From contig JANVCC010000018.1 of the NCBI GenBank assembly GCA_025345505.1, positions 8,586,998 to 8,650,997 of the forward strand: a stretch of DNA of 64,000 nt, written 5' to 3'. This document shows positions 1 to 13,080 of the stretch, piece after piece (positions within the stretch are counted from its first letter, which is position 1; each line of letters starts with the position of its first letter). The stretch comes from Todiramphus chloris collaris (lineage: Eukaryota; Chordata; Aves; Coraciiformes; Alcedinidae). Both the position numbers and the translations under genes were made by a program. Below the pieces are notes generated by a model. The model ran no database searches. It was not told the origin of the DNA and saw nothing but the letters and a program-made list of their open reading frames with translations.

Positions 1-3000
1 TCTCGGTTTATCCATATGCAGAACACTTTGTTCTTTTTTTCTTGCATTTCTGAATACTGATAACAAATGCAAAGTCTGTTCGTAAAGTCACCTTAGCCTG
101 TTTGTTGTGGATGCATTGACAGCCTTGATACACAAAAATGGTAGAAACGCATTTTCCATCTTTTTTTTCTGAAATGAACTGGCTCCACGTTCTCTCTATT
201 GTGAAAGCTATCTTAAAAAGCAAGAACAAAACCAAAATCCTAATAAGCCCAAAGCCCCCAAACCTGTGCTTTTCTTTTTTGCAACTGTGACCTACCTATG
301 TATGAATGTACAGCATAGGGAAATTTCTGATCAAGGTTTGAAAATGTACTTTCTGGTGCCTTCTGAATGTATTGTTTGCTTCCTCCTCGCATATTAGTCA
401 AAAGTGATCAAATTTGCAGAGCTGTTGATCTGTGCAAAACAAATAATTTGTGGTCATCTTGGTTTTGAATTGTTTATTTTTCTTGCCTTTGTCTTTTTCC
501 TTCTGCTGTTGTCTCATCAGGGTTGTATTGTTATTCAGATGTTTCATAGGCATTCTTGTGAACCCATTTGACATCAAGTCCATGTTCCTTTTTGCGCACA
601 TCCTTTGTTCTCCCCCTTTCTTTGAGAAGGAGATTTGGTTTTTTCTGGTCCTATTTGCTTCAGGCCCTGAAGCCGACTGAAAAATTCCCACTGGCAATTC
701 TGGATCCAGCACAGAGCTCGCTGCAGCCTCTCTGCCAGCAGCAGTTGTAGTACAGATTGGATCGGACAGAGCAACCACATCTGGGGTGTTAAAGCTGGTT
801 AAATCTGTCTTCATCAGCATAAGGAGATGCTTAAGAGACTGGGAGACTTAATTAAGTGTGTTCATTTTTCATTTGCTATGAAGAAAACAGAATCAAAATT
901 ATTCAGCTGTAGGCACTGGAAAATCCTGTTTTCCACCTTTAAAAAGTGCAGTGAAAAATTCACTAGTCCATTATGAACTAAAGTTTTTCAGACTTACGTT
1001 TCAATCTTAACTCCCTTCCAAGAACCATTAGTTTACAGGCGTATTAAAAAGAAATCCAAATAATAAAATCAAGGCTTCTTCATATTTATGTACCTGTTAT
1101 ACTTGGTTGTGACACTATGGTTAGATACTGAAGTACAACTGTGCACTTTACAATCCTCGCAATATCACTTCATCACAAAGTCCAGTAGGTTTGCAGTGGG
1201 CAAAATGAGCATTTCAGACTTTGTATCTTATCTGCCTGGATAGATGCTCTTAATCGTTCGTATGAGAAAATGGGCACCTCCTGTCACAATTTCTATCAGG
1301 GAAATTTTATTCACAGGCTTCGGGCACGATTGTCACTTGGGCAGAGCGAGCTGTGTTAGCTTAATTCAGGTTTATCAGACTGCCTGTGGGATTTCTTTAG
1401 AGGTAAACCAACCCACATTTCTCCTGAAGGTGGAAGAGTGTTAGAGAACAGCCGGAAAGCTTATTTGCTTTGCAAAATTCATGTAAAGAATGTGTATTAT
1501 AAAATCATATATATGAGTTTTATAGCTGTATTGAACTAAGTATTGTGTGTTTCACAGCCCAAGCAAATCCATTGAGGTGCTTTCCAGCCAAATTCATGAT
1601 TGCAGAGTTAGCATCAGACAGAGTTTTCACATGTGTTTCTGTAGAATGCCCTTGTAACTGTTTGCTCTTTGCTGGCGCTGCTCCCTTAGTGCACGGGCTA
1701 CAAGCAGAATACAGGATGAATAATGCCAGTCCCCTAGATGTGCAAACAGGTGAAAGCTCAATTGCTGTGAGTTTATGATGATCGTTCAGTTGTTATTTGA
1801 CAATGTTTTATGTAAAATCTCTTGACTCTGCATGTCAGAGAAACCTGTGTGTTTCCTTTTAAGGCCTGATCATCAGCTACAGTGTCAGTGTCTGCAGTTT
1901 TCTCCCAAGTGTGAGAACATCATTGTGTTTTTTACATGCTCCATTTAAATCCTTCTGACATCTGCGTGGGCTGCTTTCCATTCATTAACATAGGGGAGTT
2001 GCATCTTCTTCCATGGTGGCTGGTCAGACGCCAGAGGCAGATTAAGTTTCCTTGAGCGAGGAACTTGTCATTTAGGCTCTTCGAGCTGGAGCTGGGAGCT
2101 TTGGCAGCTCTGTGAAGAGGCAGTGAGAATCATTGCCACAAAAATGATTTTTTGTGTGGTCCTGCTGTGCGCCCCTGGATTTCTGATTTGATTTATGGCT
2201 GCTCATATTTATTTTTTCTTTTAAAAGTCTGCATTTGGTTTTGTTGCAGGAGATTATCATGTAAACACTGTAGCATACATATTTAATTCTGAAACTGTGG
2301 ATTCTTTCTAAAATTAAACTCATGGTAATTGCTGGCATATTTTCCATTTCCTCAAAGTTCTCTGTAAACCCACTGCTGGCTGTGTATTTCCCTTCTTCTA
2401 TTCGTGTAGCTGCCTTTATTCTTTATGGTCCTGCTGAGATCCCAGAGCAGACAGAAGGCAACTGCTGGAGAAGTGTATGAAACACCACAGCTGAATGCCA
2501 GCTACTGCTCCTGCAGATGGTCAGATTTCTGGAGACACAGCTGAAGACCCTGGGGAACCTCTCACAGGACAGTGCACAGAACCCAAAGGCTTGTTTTGAA
2601 ACAAGGTGCAAGAAACCTTGTTGCTGTTTGGGATGATTTAGCTACACACAAATCTATTCTCTTTCACTCCTTACCACTCTTGCCATTTACTATTGACTGC
2701 TTAAATAAACCCTTTTCATTTAGATATCCCTTCCAGAACTGCTAAGAATTATTTGCATTTTATGTTTTAGTCTCAGTATTATTTGAGTGAGCTGCATATA
2801 TTTTTAACCTACCCCTTTCTAGACAGAAGGCTTTTCCTATATGTTTTTGATGTATATCCTTGTTTCTAACCTGAAACATTTTGCTGTTGTAGTTTATATT
2901 GTACATTCCTCAGTTAAATATGGGAATTATTTTTGCAGAAGTTTATCTAATGCTAGTGTTCTCTTAATTATAGTTTACATTTGTCGTTAATATTTTCTGT

Positions 3001-6000
3001 TGCAGAAGAATTCAAAATGCTTTGCAATTTGTAAGCCACAGAAGTTGTCATTGCTTATGAGGAGTAGCTATGGGCTGTGACTTTTAAAATGAGCATTATA
3101 TGGTTGTTGTTTTGCATTCAGAATTAAGCTGATTGAATTCACTGATGACATACTGTATATAAGTTTAAATTTCCCTAGTCCTAATAACTCCTTTTTTGGA
3201 AGTGCAGGATCTAAAACAGTATGTATTTCATTTTAAAACAAGCCAAGTTTGATTTTATAACACATTGTATAGAAAATCATGTGAAATCTGGATAAAAGTT
3301 ATACTTTAGTGGTGATATCCTGGGGCAGATAGTTAGTTTGTAGAAATTGTTCTCTCTCCACTTCAGAAGAAGGAAGTAGTTGGCATTTAAAATCTTGATT
3401 TGATGGAAAAAGCATCAATAAGAGTGTTTGAAAGTGAAAGGCAGGCAAATGCATGTTTATAAGTAATTTTCATGTTTTTAACTGTGTGGATGATTAAAGA
3501 ATAGAAGTTCCAGCTCTTGAAAGCCTGTATCTGCAATATACAGAGGTATGAGTATTTACCTCCTCATACAGCTGAAAGCTACACCTCTGCCCATTCAGTT
3601 GCTTTAGCTGTGGGTGGAACAGATCAGAAAATGAAGACGTGGATTCCCATCTTCAAATTAAAAACGGAACGACTTTCAGATTGATGTAGAATAGCTGGAT
3701 GAAATGTTGTCTATTATGTGTGTTGCAGAGAAGGATAAAGAAGGTGGCAGGAGTCCTTTGGTTATTGACACAAGCACACCGAATATAGTGGCCCCACTGT
3801 GTTGTAATTCACTGTGCAAATTGTCCATACTCTTCCCGTGAAATGGGTAGAAATCTTTTGCAAATGAAGCTAATATGCAGTGTATTGTAAATTTGTGTCT
3901 TTTTCTGTTATGGTCACCATTTACAGCTATTGTTGAAGAGAATTCTGAAACAACATAAACACTGTTGAAAATTAAGCACAGTTGAGAGTAACTGCTTAAG
4001 ATGTGCTTCTTAGTTCAGATGACTGCAACTTGAGATTTGCTGGCATGCATGAAGGATTCAGGTGCCCTGAGGTGTCTGAGGATTGATGTGGTATTGAAAT
4101 AGCTGGGGTAACCTTCAAATCATGGAGGTTAACACTGCATTTACTTATGGTTTCCATTCTTTGACACTTAGTTGCTGAATGAAAGAACATAGGCAGCTTT
4201 GGTTTGATGTACTGGGAAATCCTTAAAATGCATAAATGAGCACTGGGTTACCTGGGTGCCTTTGTGATGAACCTAGTAGTTCTTTATAATATCAAATAGT
4301 TTAATTGAACATTTCAGCCACTGTGGATGAGCCCAAATATTGGTGATCCCTGACTGCTGTGCATATGAAGCCCCAGTTATTTCCATTAGCTGTTACTGTC
4401 TATAAAAAAAACTTCCTCTGTTTCATTTTTTTGTTTGATCACTTTGAAGTATTTTGACAGACAGCAGTTAAAGTAAAAACATAAAGTGACTGACTTTGCA
4501 GAGATGTGAGTTTGAGCTATATTATTAGGACATAATCATTCTTCACATGCATATTGTAGATGCAAGTTTTCAAGAACAGGGGCTATTAATCTGCACTTAT
4601 TAAAGTTGGTGCAAATCTGGAATAACTCCTTTGAAATTGAAAGTTCAATAAAGAATAAATTTATATCTGCTTTACAGGTGGTGATTTCTCTATAGAAATG
4701 TTTGCTGTTAAAATCGCTGTTGATTTTTCCTTTCCATTTGTGCCAGCGATTCTCATTCATACTGTTTCAAGGCACTTCAAAGTATCAGTAGCAGTTCTAA
4801 CAGCTGCTCCCCCAGAATGTCTTTTAGCATGAGCAGATGCTTATGAAGAGTGGGGAAAGAGTGTTTCTTTTGCATTTATGGAATTTCTCTTACCTGCCTG
4901 AAATACGCATCACATTTATCACAGGATTAAAAATCTCCTTTCCCTCAAAAAAGTATGAGAGCACCCCGATATTTGTGTAGTATTTGATGCAAAGCCCCAC
5001 TGTTCATAAGCTGTTCTTACTTCACTGCTCTTCATCAGGTGACTGAATCCTGCGAATATTTACATGTTAGGCTCACCTGGCTGAGGGTGGGGAAGAGCAC
5101 TGACAGCTTGAAGACACTTTCCTTGTTTTACATTATTAAAGGGGAGAAAAATGTAAAGAGTTAAGGTTGGTATTGAGATTACTTTTGTGATTGCTGGATC
5201 TCAAAATACCTACTTACGTTACATCCCAGGACTAAACCTTGTGCCAAAACATCGTGATCGCTTGTACTGCAAAAGATGTGCTTCATTTTGGATTGCCACT
5301 ACTTTCATCTTCGGCCCTGCCAAAAGACAGGTTTTGTCTATTGTAACATCAATACAAGGAACTTGACAGCTGATGTCCATATTTGATTTTACTGTAACGG
5401 GGCACCTCTATATAATATATATTTTTGATGTATGAAAACATGGTGCAGTTGTGTGGAGGTGTGACACCTGTGAATTTTGTGAATTTTTTTTTTAATTCTC
5501 CTTTAATGTCAAGCTTACAAAGAGATGTTTAGAAACATGGAATAACTGATGGGGTTTTGTGGTTTGGGTTTCTTTCCAAAGCTGGGTACTCCAGTAAAAA
5601 TAATGTTATTTTAACATGAGCAATTTTATAAAGGTTTAAAAACCAGCAGAGACATGTGAGGGATGAAGCATGTATGATATATCACCTAGGTTGGAGTACT
5701 CTGCCCACTCTTATCACTGGTGCAAGCCATGGCAGCAGATTCTAAGCACATGTCAGTTCTGGAGGTGGCTTTGGGTGCCCGGTGCAGCACTGCTCTGCAG
5801 TGAGGAGGCTGTGTTCTAGAAGCCCTGGACTGAGGGTATTTCTCTTGGCAGAGCAATGAACTTAACTGTGTGTTACCTGAAGAGCAAAAGGGTTGAATTA
5901 AAAGACGACAAAATGAAAAAGCTCATTGTAGAGAGGGAAGAGGTGGAATAAATCTAGTTTTTATTTCTAGAGTACTAATTTGATTACAGCTCTGATGCAT

Positions 6001-7336
6001 CTTCTCTGTCACTACCAATACTTACACAGCTCAGGCTCTGTTATAACAATCAGACTGGTAGAAAGGAGTTTACACAATTTTAGTGATTTGTTTGTGGTTT
6101 TTTTTTCTCTAATACCCTTTCAATAATGCACTTGGGATATCTTTGTGTTAAAAAGTGAATGTTTTTTTACACAGTAGTGCGCCCTTGCCACCTTTTGCTG
6201 TCAGTGATATCCAAACCAAGAATTGCCTACTATGTGAATGAAAGGCATGTAACTGAGCAGTCCCAAACTGGTGGGGTTTCCTGGTGTCTAAATGATAACA
6301 ATAAATCAGTGGAACTACTCTAGAAAATGAATAAATAACTAGAGAGAAATTATATGGGTTTATGTTTCTGTGAAATTTTTATGTATCATGTGTGGATTAG
6401 GAAACAAAATCTACTGCTTCTTCATACGGATTTATTCTTCAACTTAAGTCACTACTGATATCCAAAAGAGGAAGGAAAAAAAAGGAGGAATAGAGATTAG
6501 TTTTGTTTGGAAATCCTGAAATCCTTACCAGATATTTATTTTTACCTTTGGGACATGAATTCAGTTTCCACTTCCAGGGACCTGATGTAGATAATGTCAC
6601 TGTTAAGCAATGGATATAGATCAAGTTGTCTATGCTCTCAGGGCAAGCTGGATTCGTTCAGACACCAGCCTCTTCTGAGAAGTGCTCTCTAAAGATGATG
6701 GGGTGCAGGAGGGAGAACAGATTCTCCTGTGCTTGTAGAGCACGAGGGTTGAAAAGGAAAGAGCTTCTCAAGTGGTATGGAAGAGGACAGAGAGAATGTG
6801 AAGTTGTAATCAGAAAAAAATTAATTTAGACCCATAAGTTTAAAATATAATCATCTTTTCTTTTACAGTCAGTACAGAACTTTGTATTGTCAGGATACTG
6901 CATACCTATTTTGAAGTTGTAACACAGATATTTGGAGGTCAGACATCTGGATATAGGCTGTAGTCATTGTGGTGGGGTTTTTTTAAGATCTGTGGGTTTC
7001 TTTGCCCAGTTTTCATGTATCTGTAACTTGATGGGATAGATAAGTAAGCTGAGTGACCTCTGATGGAAAAGGGAGATTTTATCTTGTGTTGGCCTTCAAT
7101 TTTAAGTTCTGCAATTTAAGAGTAATCCTGCAAAAATGCTTCTCATGGGTGCCATTGATGTATGGAATTAAACTGGTTCGATATCATAGCGCCAGAAACT
7201 GGGAAAATAATTGGAAATGTACTAGAGGAAGTAAATTAACAAATTGCTGTATAATGCTGTTTAGTTTTCTTTGAAGCAGATTATATGCTGTTGAAAGGTA
7301 AATCCTGACTGTTCTTGTATGTCTTATTTTTGGCAG
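1..7336 (+). other. LDAH: LDAH intron, 3' part (no exon seen)
   Basis: This is the 3' portion of the intron that precedes the first visible LDAH exon. It is AT-rich, with no recognisable coding exon and no obvious interspersed repeat. I looked for the preceding LDAH exon, which should end in a segment like Ile-Ile-Pro followed by a single G before GT, and did not find it here, so it probably lies further upstream. The intron ends in a pyrimidine-rich stretch and TTTTTGGCAG. A 140-codon minus-strand open frame at 398-820 is unexplained and is treated as a finding, not a gene. Confidence 0.75.
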
Positions 7337-7471
7337 GTAACCCTGGACTGGCGGGTTATTACAGGACCTTTATACAGGCCTTATATTGTGGACTGAATCA
7401 GCAGTATCCCGTTTGGGTTGTGAGCCATGCCGGACATTGTAAGCCTCCTAGTGGTATGGAAATGATAGAAG
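7337..7471 (+). CDS. LDAH: LDAH internal coding exon: GNPG / SHAGH segment
   Basis: Lipid droplet-associated hydrolase is an alpha/beta-hydrolase-fold protein on lipid droplets and ER, linked to neutral-lipid and cholesteryl-ester turnover. This 135-base exon opens in phase 1 (two bases complete a split Gly codon) and closes in phase 1. It reads GNPGLAGYYRTFIQALYCGL, continues through NQQYPVWVVSHAGH, and ends at MIE plus one base. In human LDAH the matching region starts GNPGFSAFY and contains PVWTISHAGH. GNPG forms the turn near the oxyanion hole after the first core strands. The acceptor is TTTTTGGCAG. The donor AAG|GTACAATG departs from consensus. The segment after SHAGH is a few residues shorter than in human. 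Identity is sure from the match and from the two following exons. Confidence 0.93.
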
Positions 7472-8225
7472 GTACAATGCTGTAACTTGTACATGAAAAT
7501 ATTTGTAACCCGTCCCCCAGTTTTGCTACCAGAATTTATGTCTATTAAAAACAGTATGACATGGGGTTTTTTGGCTGGTCAAGTAAGTGCTATTAAGAGA
7601 GTACGAGTTTGTTGATGGCAGTCTTTAGACACCAAGTTATAGAGAAGGTGGTCTGGAATGGTTTTATATTGAGTAGGTTAGAAAAGTACATTTTTATACT
7701 AAAATATCCACTTAAGAGATTGGGTACTTTAGGAGAGACTTCATTATCTCAGAACTTAAACACAGTTGTACTAAATTAGTGAATTTCCGAAACAAGTATA
7801 TCTTTCTGAGGCTGGGGTGTGCTGTGTTGGCAGGGGAGAGATTGCTTATCTGTTAAGTCTTTTGACGTGCAAATTGCCACCAGGACATGGCAGCCAACTC
7901 AAAATGAATGTTATTACTGTACAGCATTGTAAGATGTGGGGAGCCAGTATCTAATCCTGTCCTGCCAGCTGCTTAGTGTCAGAAGACCTCTAGACTTGGT
8001 CAAGCTGCAGTGATGTAGCAGTGAATCAGTATGATTTCTGAAGACTAAAAGGTTCAGCAATGTGAAGCAACCTGAAAATTTTGAAGAAGAAACTGGTTTA
8101 GCTGTTTAGCATAACTTTCCCTCACTAACCTTTGCACCTGAGCTTTTAAGCCTTTTTATTGGTTTACTTAATCTCAGGTTTGAAACTGAAACATGAAACC
8201 TGTATTTCATTGGTAAAATTCCTGC

Positions 8226-8335
8226 CAATCATAGAATTGTCAGGGTTGGAAGGAACCTTAAAGATCATCTAGTTCCAACCCCTCTGCCAACAGCAGGGCC
8301 ACCTCCCGCATTGTGTTCAAGTGTCAAACTACCAC
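8226..8335 (-). mobile_element. CR1 LINE 3' end fragment
   Basis: The + strand reads ATCATAGAATTGTCAGGGTT, then GGAAGGAACCTTAAAGATCATC and a stretch ending near a CCACCTCCC motif. This is the reverse complement of the CR1 3' end, so the element lies antisense to LDAH. Only about 110 bases remain, with no coding part. Heavy 5' truncation is usual for CR1. The boundary away from the tail is approximate. Confidence 0.85.
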
Positions 8336-9780
8336 TTTCTTGCCATAGGTGAGAAATTCTTAGGTTTATAATTGCTGGTGCAGTGTTAACCATGGGATAC
8401 AGGTAGAAGTCTGGCAACTGAATGAAGCTGAGTTTATTGCAGAGAACATTTGTAGGTCTGATAACCTGCCCCGAGATCTTGTCTGTAAGTGTGTAGTTAG
8501 TGAAAAGAGCCTTTGATGGTAAGTGATGTGTTTGGTGGCTTGAGGGGGCTCAGCTAGTTGAAATGGAGAGGTTTTTAGATGGACCCAGCATGGGTGTTGT
8601 ACAGCTGTCCCACTTCCACTGGGACAGTCACTGTGCTACTGAGGAGAGTGTAAGAAGGACAGTGCCATGCTGCTTACTGTAGCACCATGGAGATAAGAAA
8701 AACATAGAGAGCCACTGATGGATAGTTTAAAAAATAATGAAAAGACATTAGAGAGAGATTATGAGATTGCTTTCATATTTATTTTATTAGGAGCACAGGA
8801 GCAGGAAGCTCACATCCTGTCATTAGTGTACGGTTAGTATTCCAGAATATTCCATAGGGAGCTTTTTTTTAAGCTAATCATCTAAGGGAATGCTGAAAAG
8901 TTTAGCGACCTTTAGAAATAATGATGTTACTACAGTTGTTGTGGGTAATACACTGTGCTTTGCAGTACCTTTGTATGTAACAAAAGAAACATGGTTCTTT
9001 CATACAATCTCGAGGGAAGGCACAGAGTGTCTGGGAGGCCTTGTATTTTGCCATTTTATGACAATGCAGGTTGCCTGCAGTGAGAGAAGAGATTTGGAGT
9101 CGTTCTTCCTCATCCTTACAATGCAAAAGAAATGAAAAGCAACTTTCAGATGTTGCTAATTCCCTAACATTTGCTTAAATGTTGCCAAAAATGTAGTTTA
9201 CATTAATTGACTATAAAGGTAGGATCAAAACTACACAAGTAAAAATTGAGCATCTCTGCGATTTCCCAGATGACTGATTGAAAGGAACTGGGATTCATGG
9301 GCTCATTCTTCATGTTCTGCTCTGAACTCCCACAGGAGTTCTTAATCGACATTTTGTGGCATTACAGCAAAAAAAAAAAAACCAAACCTCCAAGGACAAG
9401 GACAAGCACAAGCATAGGGACAGGTAATTCTGTTCTCTGCAGCTTTTTATTGATTTCTAGGTTCTAGATTTCTCAGGCAGACTTCCTGTAACAAGGGCCA
9501 CTATAGAGGATTGTGAAAGCCACGTCAGTTATTAATATACTGCCTAAAACCAGAAGGGAACACTTTGGTGAAGAACTGGGCATGAAACTTACTGTAAAAA
9601 TTCCATGTATTCCATCATGTTTCCAATGGACATTTCATAATGCTTCATTTAAAATAGCATCATGCAAATCCTCTGAGAAGTTCAGTATTCCTTGTTAAGA
9701 CGGGTGAGGGAATAAAGTGACAGAGAACATCTGAGTCTCTGACACCATTGATTCTTGAGGTTTCTGAGACTGGAATCTAC

Positions 9781-9834
9781 AAAAAAAAAAAAGAAAAAAA
9801 AAAAAGGGGGGGGGGGGGGGGGGGAGAGGGGAAG
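9781..9834 (+). repeat. 54-base pure purine tract (A-run then G-run)
   Basis: An unbroken purine run: 12 A, one G, 12 A, then 19 G, followed by AGAGGGGAAG. The G run at 9806-9824 plus the trailing GGGG could form a quadruplex on this strand, and the whole tract could form triplex DNA. Its other strand produces a meaningless proline/phenylalanine open frame. Homopolymer lengths may be imprecise in an assembly. Confidence 0.95.
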
Positions 9835-9914
9835 CTACAAGGAAAGAAGAATTCATACTGATGCATTTAGATAAATTGTCTGCAAACTTTTGATTATTCG
9901 GTAAAAAATTTCTA

Positions 9915-10046
9915 TCGGTAACCATTTTTGAGCATGCACCCCAATATAACTTTTTTTAACAATAAAAATTACACACATCTACTACTTCATCTCTCGTATT
10001 TCCTTCCTGCACCCCACTGTGCATGTCCCCCACTTTGAGACCACTG
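9915..10046. mobile_element. Probable short hAT-type DNA transposon remnant
   Basis: The right edge reads CCCCCACTTTGAGACCACTG, close to the reverse complement of the common hAT inverted terminal repeat beginning CAGTGGTTCTCAAAG, with one base apparently missing. The left side has CCATTTTTGAGCATGCACCCC, typical of the subterminal sequence of such elements, but its terminal repeat is eroded. At about 130 bases it could only be a non-autonomous copy. No transposase coding and no clear 8-bp target duplication is visible. The assignment rests on end motifs only. Confidence 0.45.
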
Positions 10047-12981
10047 ATTGAGGGTGTGCAAGCATTTAAATAGTACACTTAATGTATAAATGATGCTGTC
10101 TGTAAAGTCGTAAAGGGTTTAAAATGAAACTTTTTAAAACTGACATCATCTGCATATGCTTTATAAATGTCCTTATAATCTCGAAAGTTTTGGGTTTTTT
10201 TCCTTTTCAATGTCTAATGTTGAGACTTTGACTCAGTTTTCCTAATGATTAAGGTATTCATGCCTCTTGAACAGATGCTGCCTAGGAACAGGTTCTTTTA
10301 TAATACCAGAACCCTTGCTTATTTGCTTACTCTGATTGTTTACCCTTCCAAATATAATATGATTGTATTGCAAGTCTTTTTAAGGTGCAGGTATTTGCAC
10401 ACCATTTGGTTAATTCCTACCTTATAAAGGCCATTCTTAAGAAAAGTAAAATTTATACGAATAGCTCTTAATTAACATCTGGCAATTTTTTCCTTAAAAG
10501 TAAAAACAACAGATATGTATACTCACAGTTGGTTTATTTTTTAGGTTCTGAAGCTTCTTTTAATGTGTCACTCCATTGAAGAATTTGCATTACACTTCTT
10601 TTGAGATTTCTGATTTGCTAACTTTCCTATATCCAAGTAACTTGTTAGATGCTGTGAGGATTTATTTGAAGTGCAGGTTACTGTTTCTTATATGAATGTG
10701 TTGGAAGTACCCTGTAGCTCAGTGCCCTCACCATCAAAACAGAGGCTACTACCTGAACACTACTATCAGTAAGGGATTAAATGTGTGGGGTTTTTTTCTT
10801 TGCAAGACTAAAGGCAGGTCATGTTTTTCTGGTATGTAGTCATCACTTAATGTTTCATTTTATAGGTAGTGAAATCAGAAGAAAATAAATTGTATTTCAT
10901 TGCTCTGCTGCTCTCTTTTCAACATCTGATTTCCCTTAAACATGAACAGAAAATAGTTTAAGGAAAGAATGAATAAGGACTTTGGTGCTTTTTAAAGAAA
11001 ATAAATCATTGAACAATATTAATCTCCAAATACATTGTAAACTGCTTGATGTAAAATAAAGGTAAAACTGAAAAAAATAATATTAAGATAGAAAGAATTC
11101 CATACTTCTATGCATTCTAATTATTCTGTCAACGTGCCAGTATAGCTGCTCAGCTTCTGGGAGTGGGCATTATAATGCATTACGAATTGTAGAGACTGGA
11201 GCTCTGTACTTCAGATTACAAAATCCAGTTAAGTGGAAGTGCTTGAGTGCTGCAGAAGGACTAAAGACCCGTGTTGAGGAGTAGCTCTTCTGATGGCAAT
11301 GAATAGCAGCCAGTTGGAAGCTTTTCAACAGCCTTTCAAGTTCTTTTGATAGGAAACAAACTGCTAGTTAAAACTAACACATATCAGTGAATAAACCCTC
11401 AATTTATTCATTGCTAATTCAAGTGCTGTGTTATGAATATCACCCTTTAAAATAAAGACTAAAAGACTCAGCCTTGTCCAAAAATTCTTTAAAAGCTGTG
11501 GAAAATGAGAGATTAGATAGAAAACCCTTGACACACAGTCCCTCTAAGACATCCTTTACTCCCCTATTTAGCACCCTGATTAGCTTTTGCCAGTGAAGGC
11601 TATATAGACAGTAGGTGGACGTACATAGCCATGTCTTAAATACTCTAATTCTGTGGACATCTGCTGTGGTTTGATAAGAAGTACAATGTGTCAGACGGAA
11701 ATAAGGATGGAAGAATACAGGTTTGGTTTGGTTTTTCCTTAGGACTGCCAAAACACTTCTCTTTGTAGCAAAGTAAGATTGAGAAGTAAAGAAAAGTGAA
11801 ATCAGAATTAAATGATTTCTTGATTTTTGGTATTCTATGTATGCCAAGTGCTATAGAAATATGGAATAGTGTTACTCACATCTTAATTGATTAAAGAGAC
11901 ACAACTGATGCATTCAAATATCAGATACCTAATAAATGGCTAGTCATCAGTCATGTCTTAATGATACAATATTTGGTTACATGATATATTAAAGATAAAT
12001 CTCTAGAACTTTCGAAACTGTACAGATCATAATCTGTACACAGTCGTAATACAGAGACATTTTACTGTTTTAGCAAGGTGTGCTTATCCTTGGGAGCAGA
12101 TTATGTATTGAGTTTTCTGTTTTGTTTCTGGATCAGTATTAAGTAGCTTCTGGAAGACAGAGAAGTTTGAGTGATATTCTTAATAGCCAAGTTACAAGAT
12201 AAAATTCTAGTTTAATTTTTTTATATCCTACAGGCTGTAGAAGATAATAGTATGTCCTTAAAATCTGTTAAACTATCCTTAGTTCATTTTCCATGATAAA
12301 AGGAGGTGGGTAAGGATTGATTTCTAGTCCATCCAAAGACCGTTTCCATTGCTTTCTTTTTATGCAGGGAGAGCAGGGCCTTCAAACCATTTTGAAACTG
12401 CATTATATCCTTAGGAAGCAATATTGCAAAAAACAGAGAAGTGGTGGAGGGATAATAAGTTATCTGTGAAGATGTTGATCATATGACCCCCAAATATTAA
12501 TGTACCATCAATGCAAAGTTTTGAAGTTAAGTAAAAACCCCAAACAAAATAAAATTCTAATCTTACAGGAAAATTTGGAAGCCGTTTGCAGCTTGAATTT
12601 ATTTGATATATTGCTTCTTAGCTGTTGTTACAGTTCATCCGAATGGAATTTGTCTTTCCCACCCTCTGACTTCTAATGAAACTGCAGAATTGACTGTGAG
12701 TGAGATTCTGCCTCTAGCTAGTGGTACAGATCTACCAAAAAAATGACTGAAATCATTTGAGTAAAACTGGATTTATATTACTGCAAGTTAATCAACTAGT
12801 TGATTGCTAGATAGCTGTCCACCAAATGACAGATAGAAGCGTGGGCTTAATTAGCAGATATGAGCCATAGGTTTCTACCATCATGATATGCTGTGCTTGC
12901 AGGAAAAAACCCTAAAATAGTAGCCTGAGCAAGACAAGGAGCATGGTGCTCTATTACAAGAGGGTTGGGAGTTATTTAGGA

Positions 12982-13080
12982 CAGTGACTACCAAACTGTG
13001 GTCTGTGGGCCACTGGTAGTTCCCAGGCCACTTGCTTGTGGTCCAAGAAGAGCTGGCTGATCAGATGAAGTTGGCTTTCT
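12982..13080. mobile_element. hAT-like repeat fragment
   Basis: The stretch begins CAGTGACTACCAAACTGTGG, followed by a 'gtgggccactggtagttccc' type phrase, a second 'ggccacttg', and then 'tgtggtcc'. This wording is typical of Charlie-like hAT elements of amniotes, whose ends read CAGTGGTTCCCAAACTGTGG. The other end was not located. The extent is a minimum and the family is not identified. Confidence 0.4.

Noticed and set aside
9695-9925. 76-codon minus-strand frame with poly-Pro and poly-Phe
   Set aside because: Produced by translating the A/G homopolymer tract on its other strand.
11440-11847. 135-codon minus-strand open frame
   Set aside because: Translation not recognised, no repeat signature, no splice or promoter context. 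Probably a chance frame in AT-rich intron.
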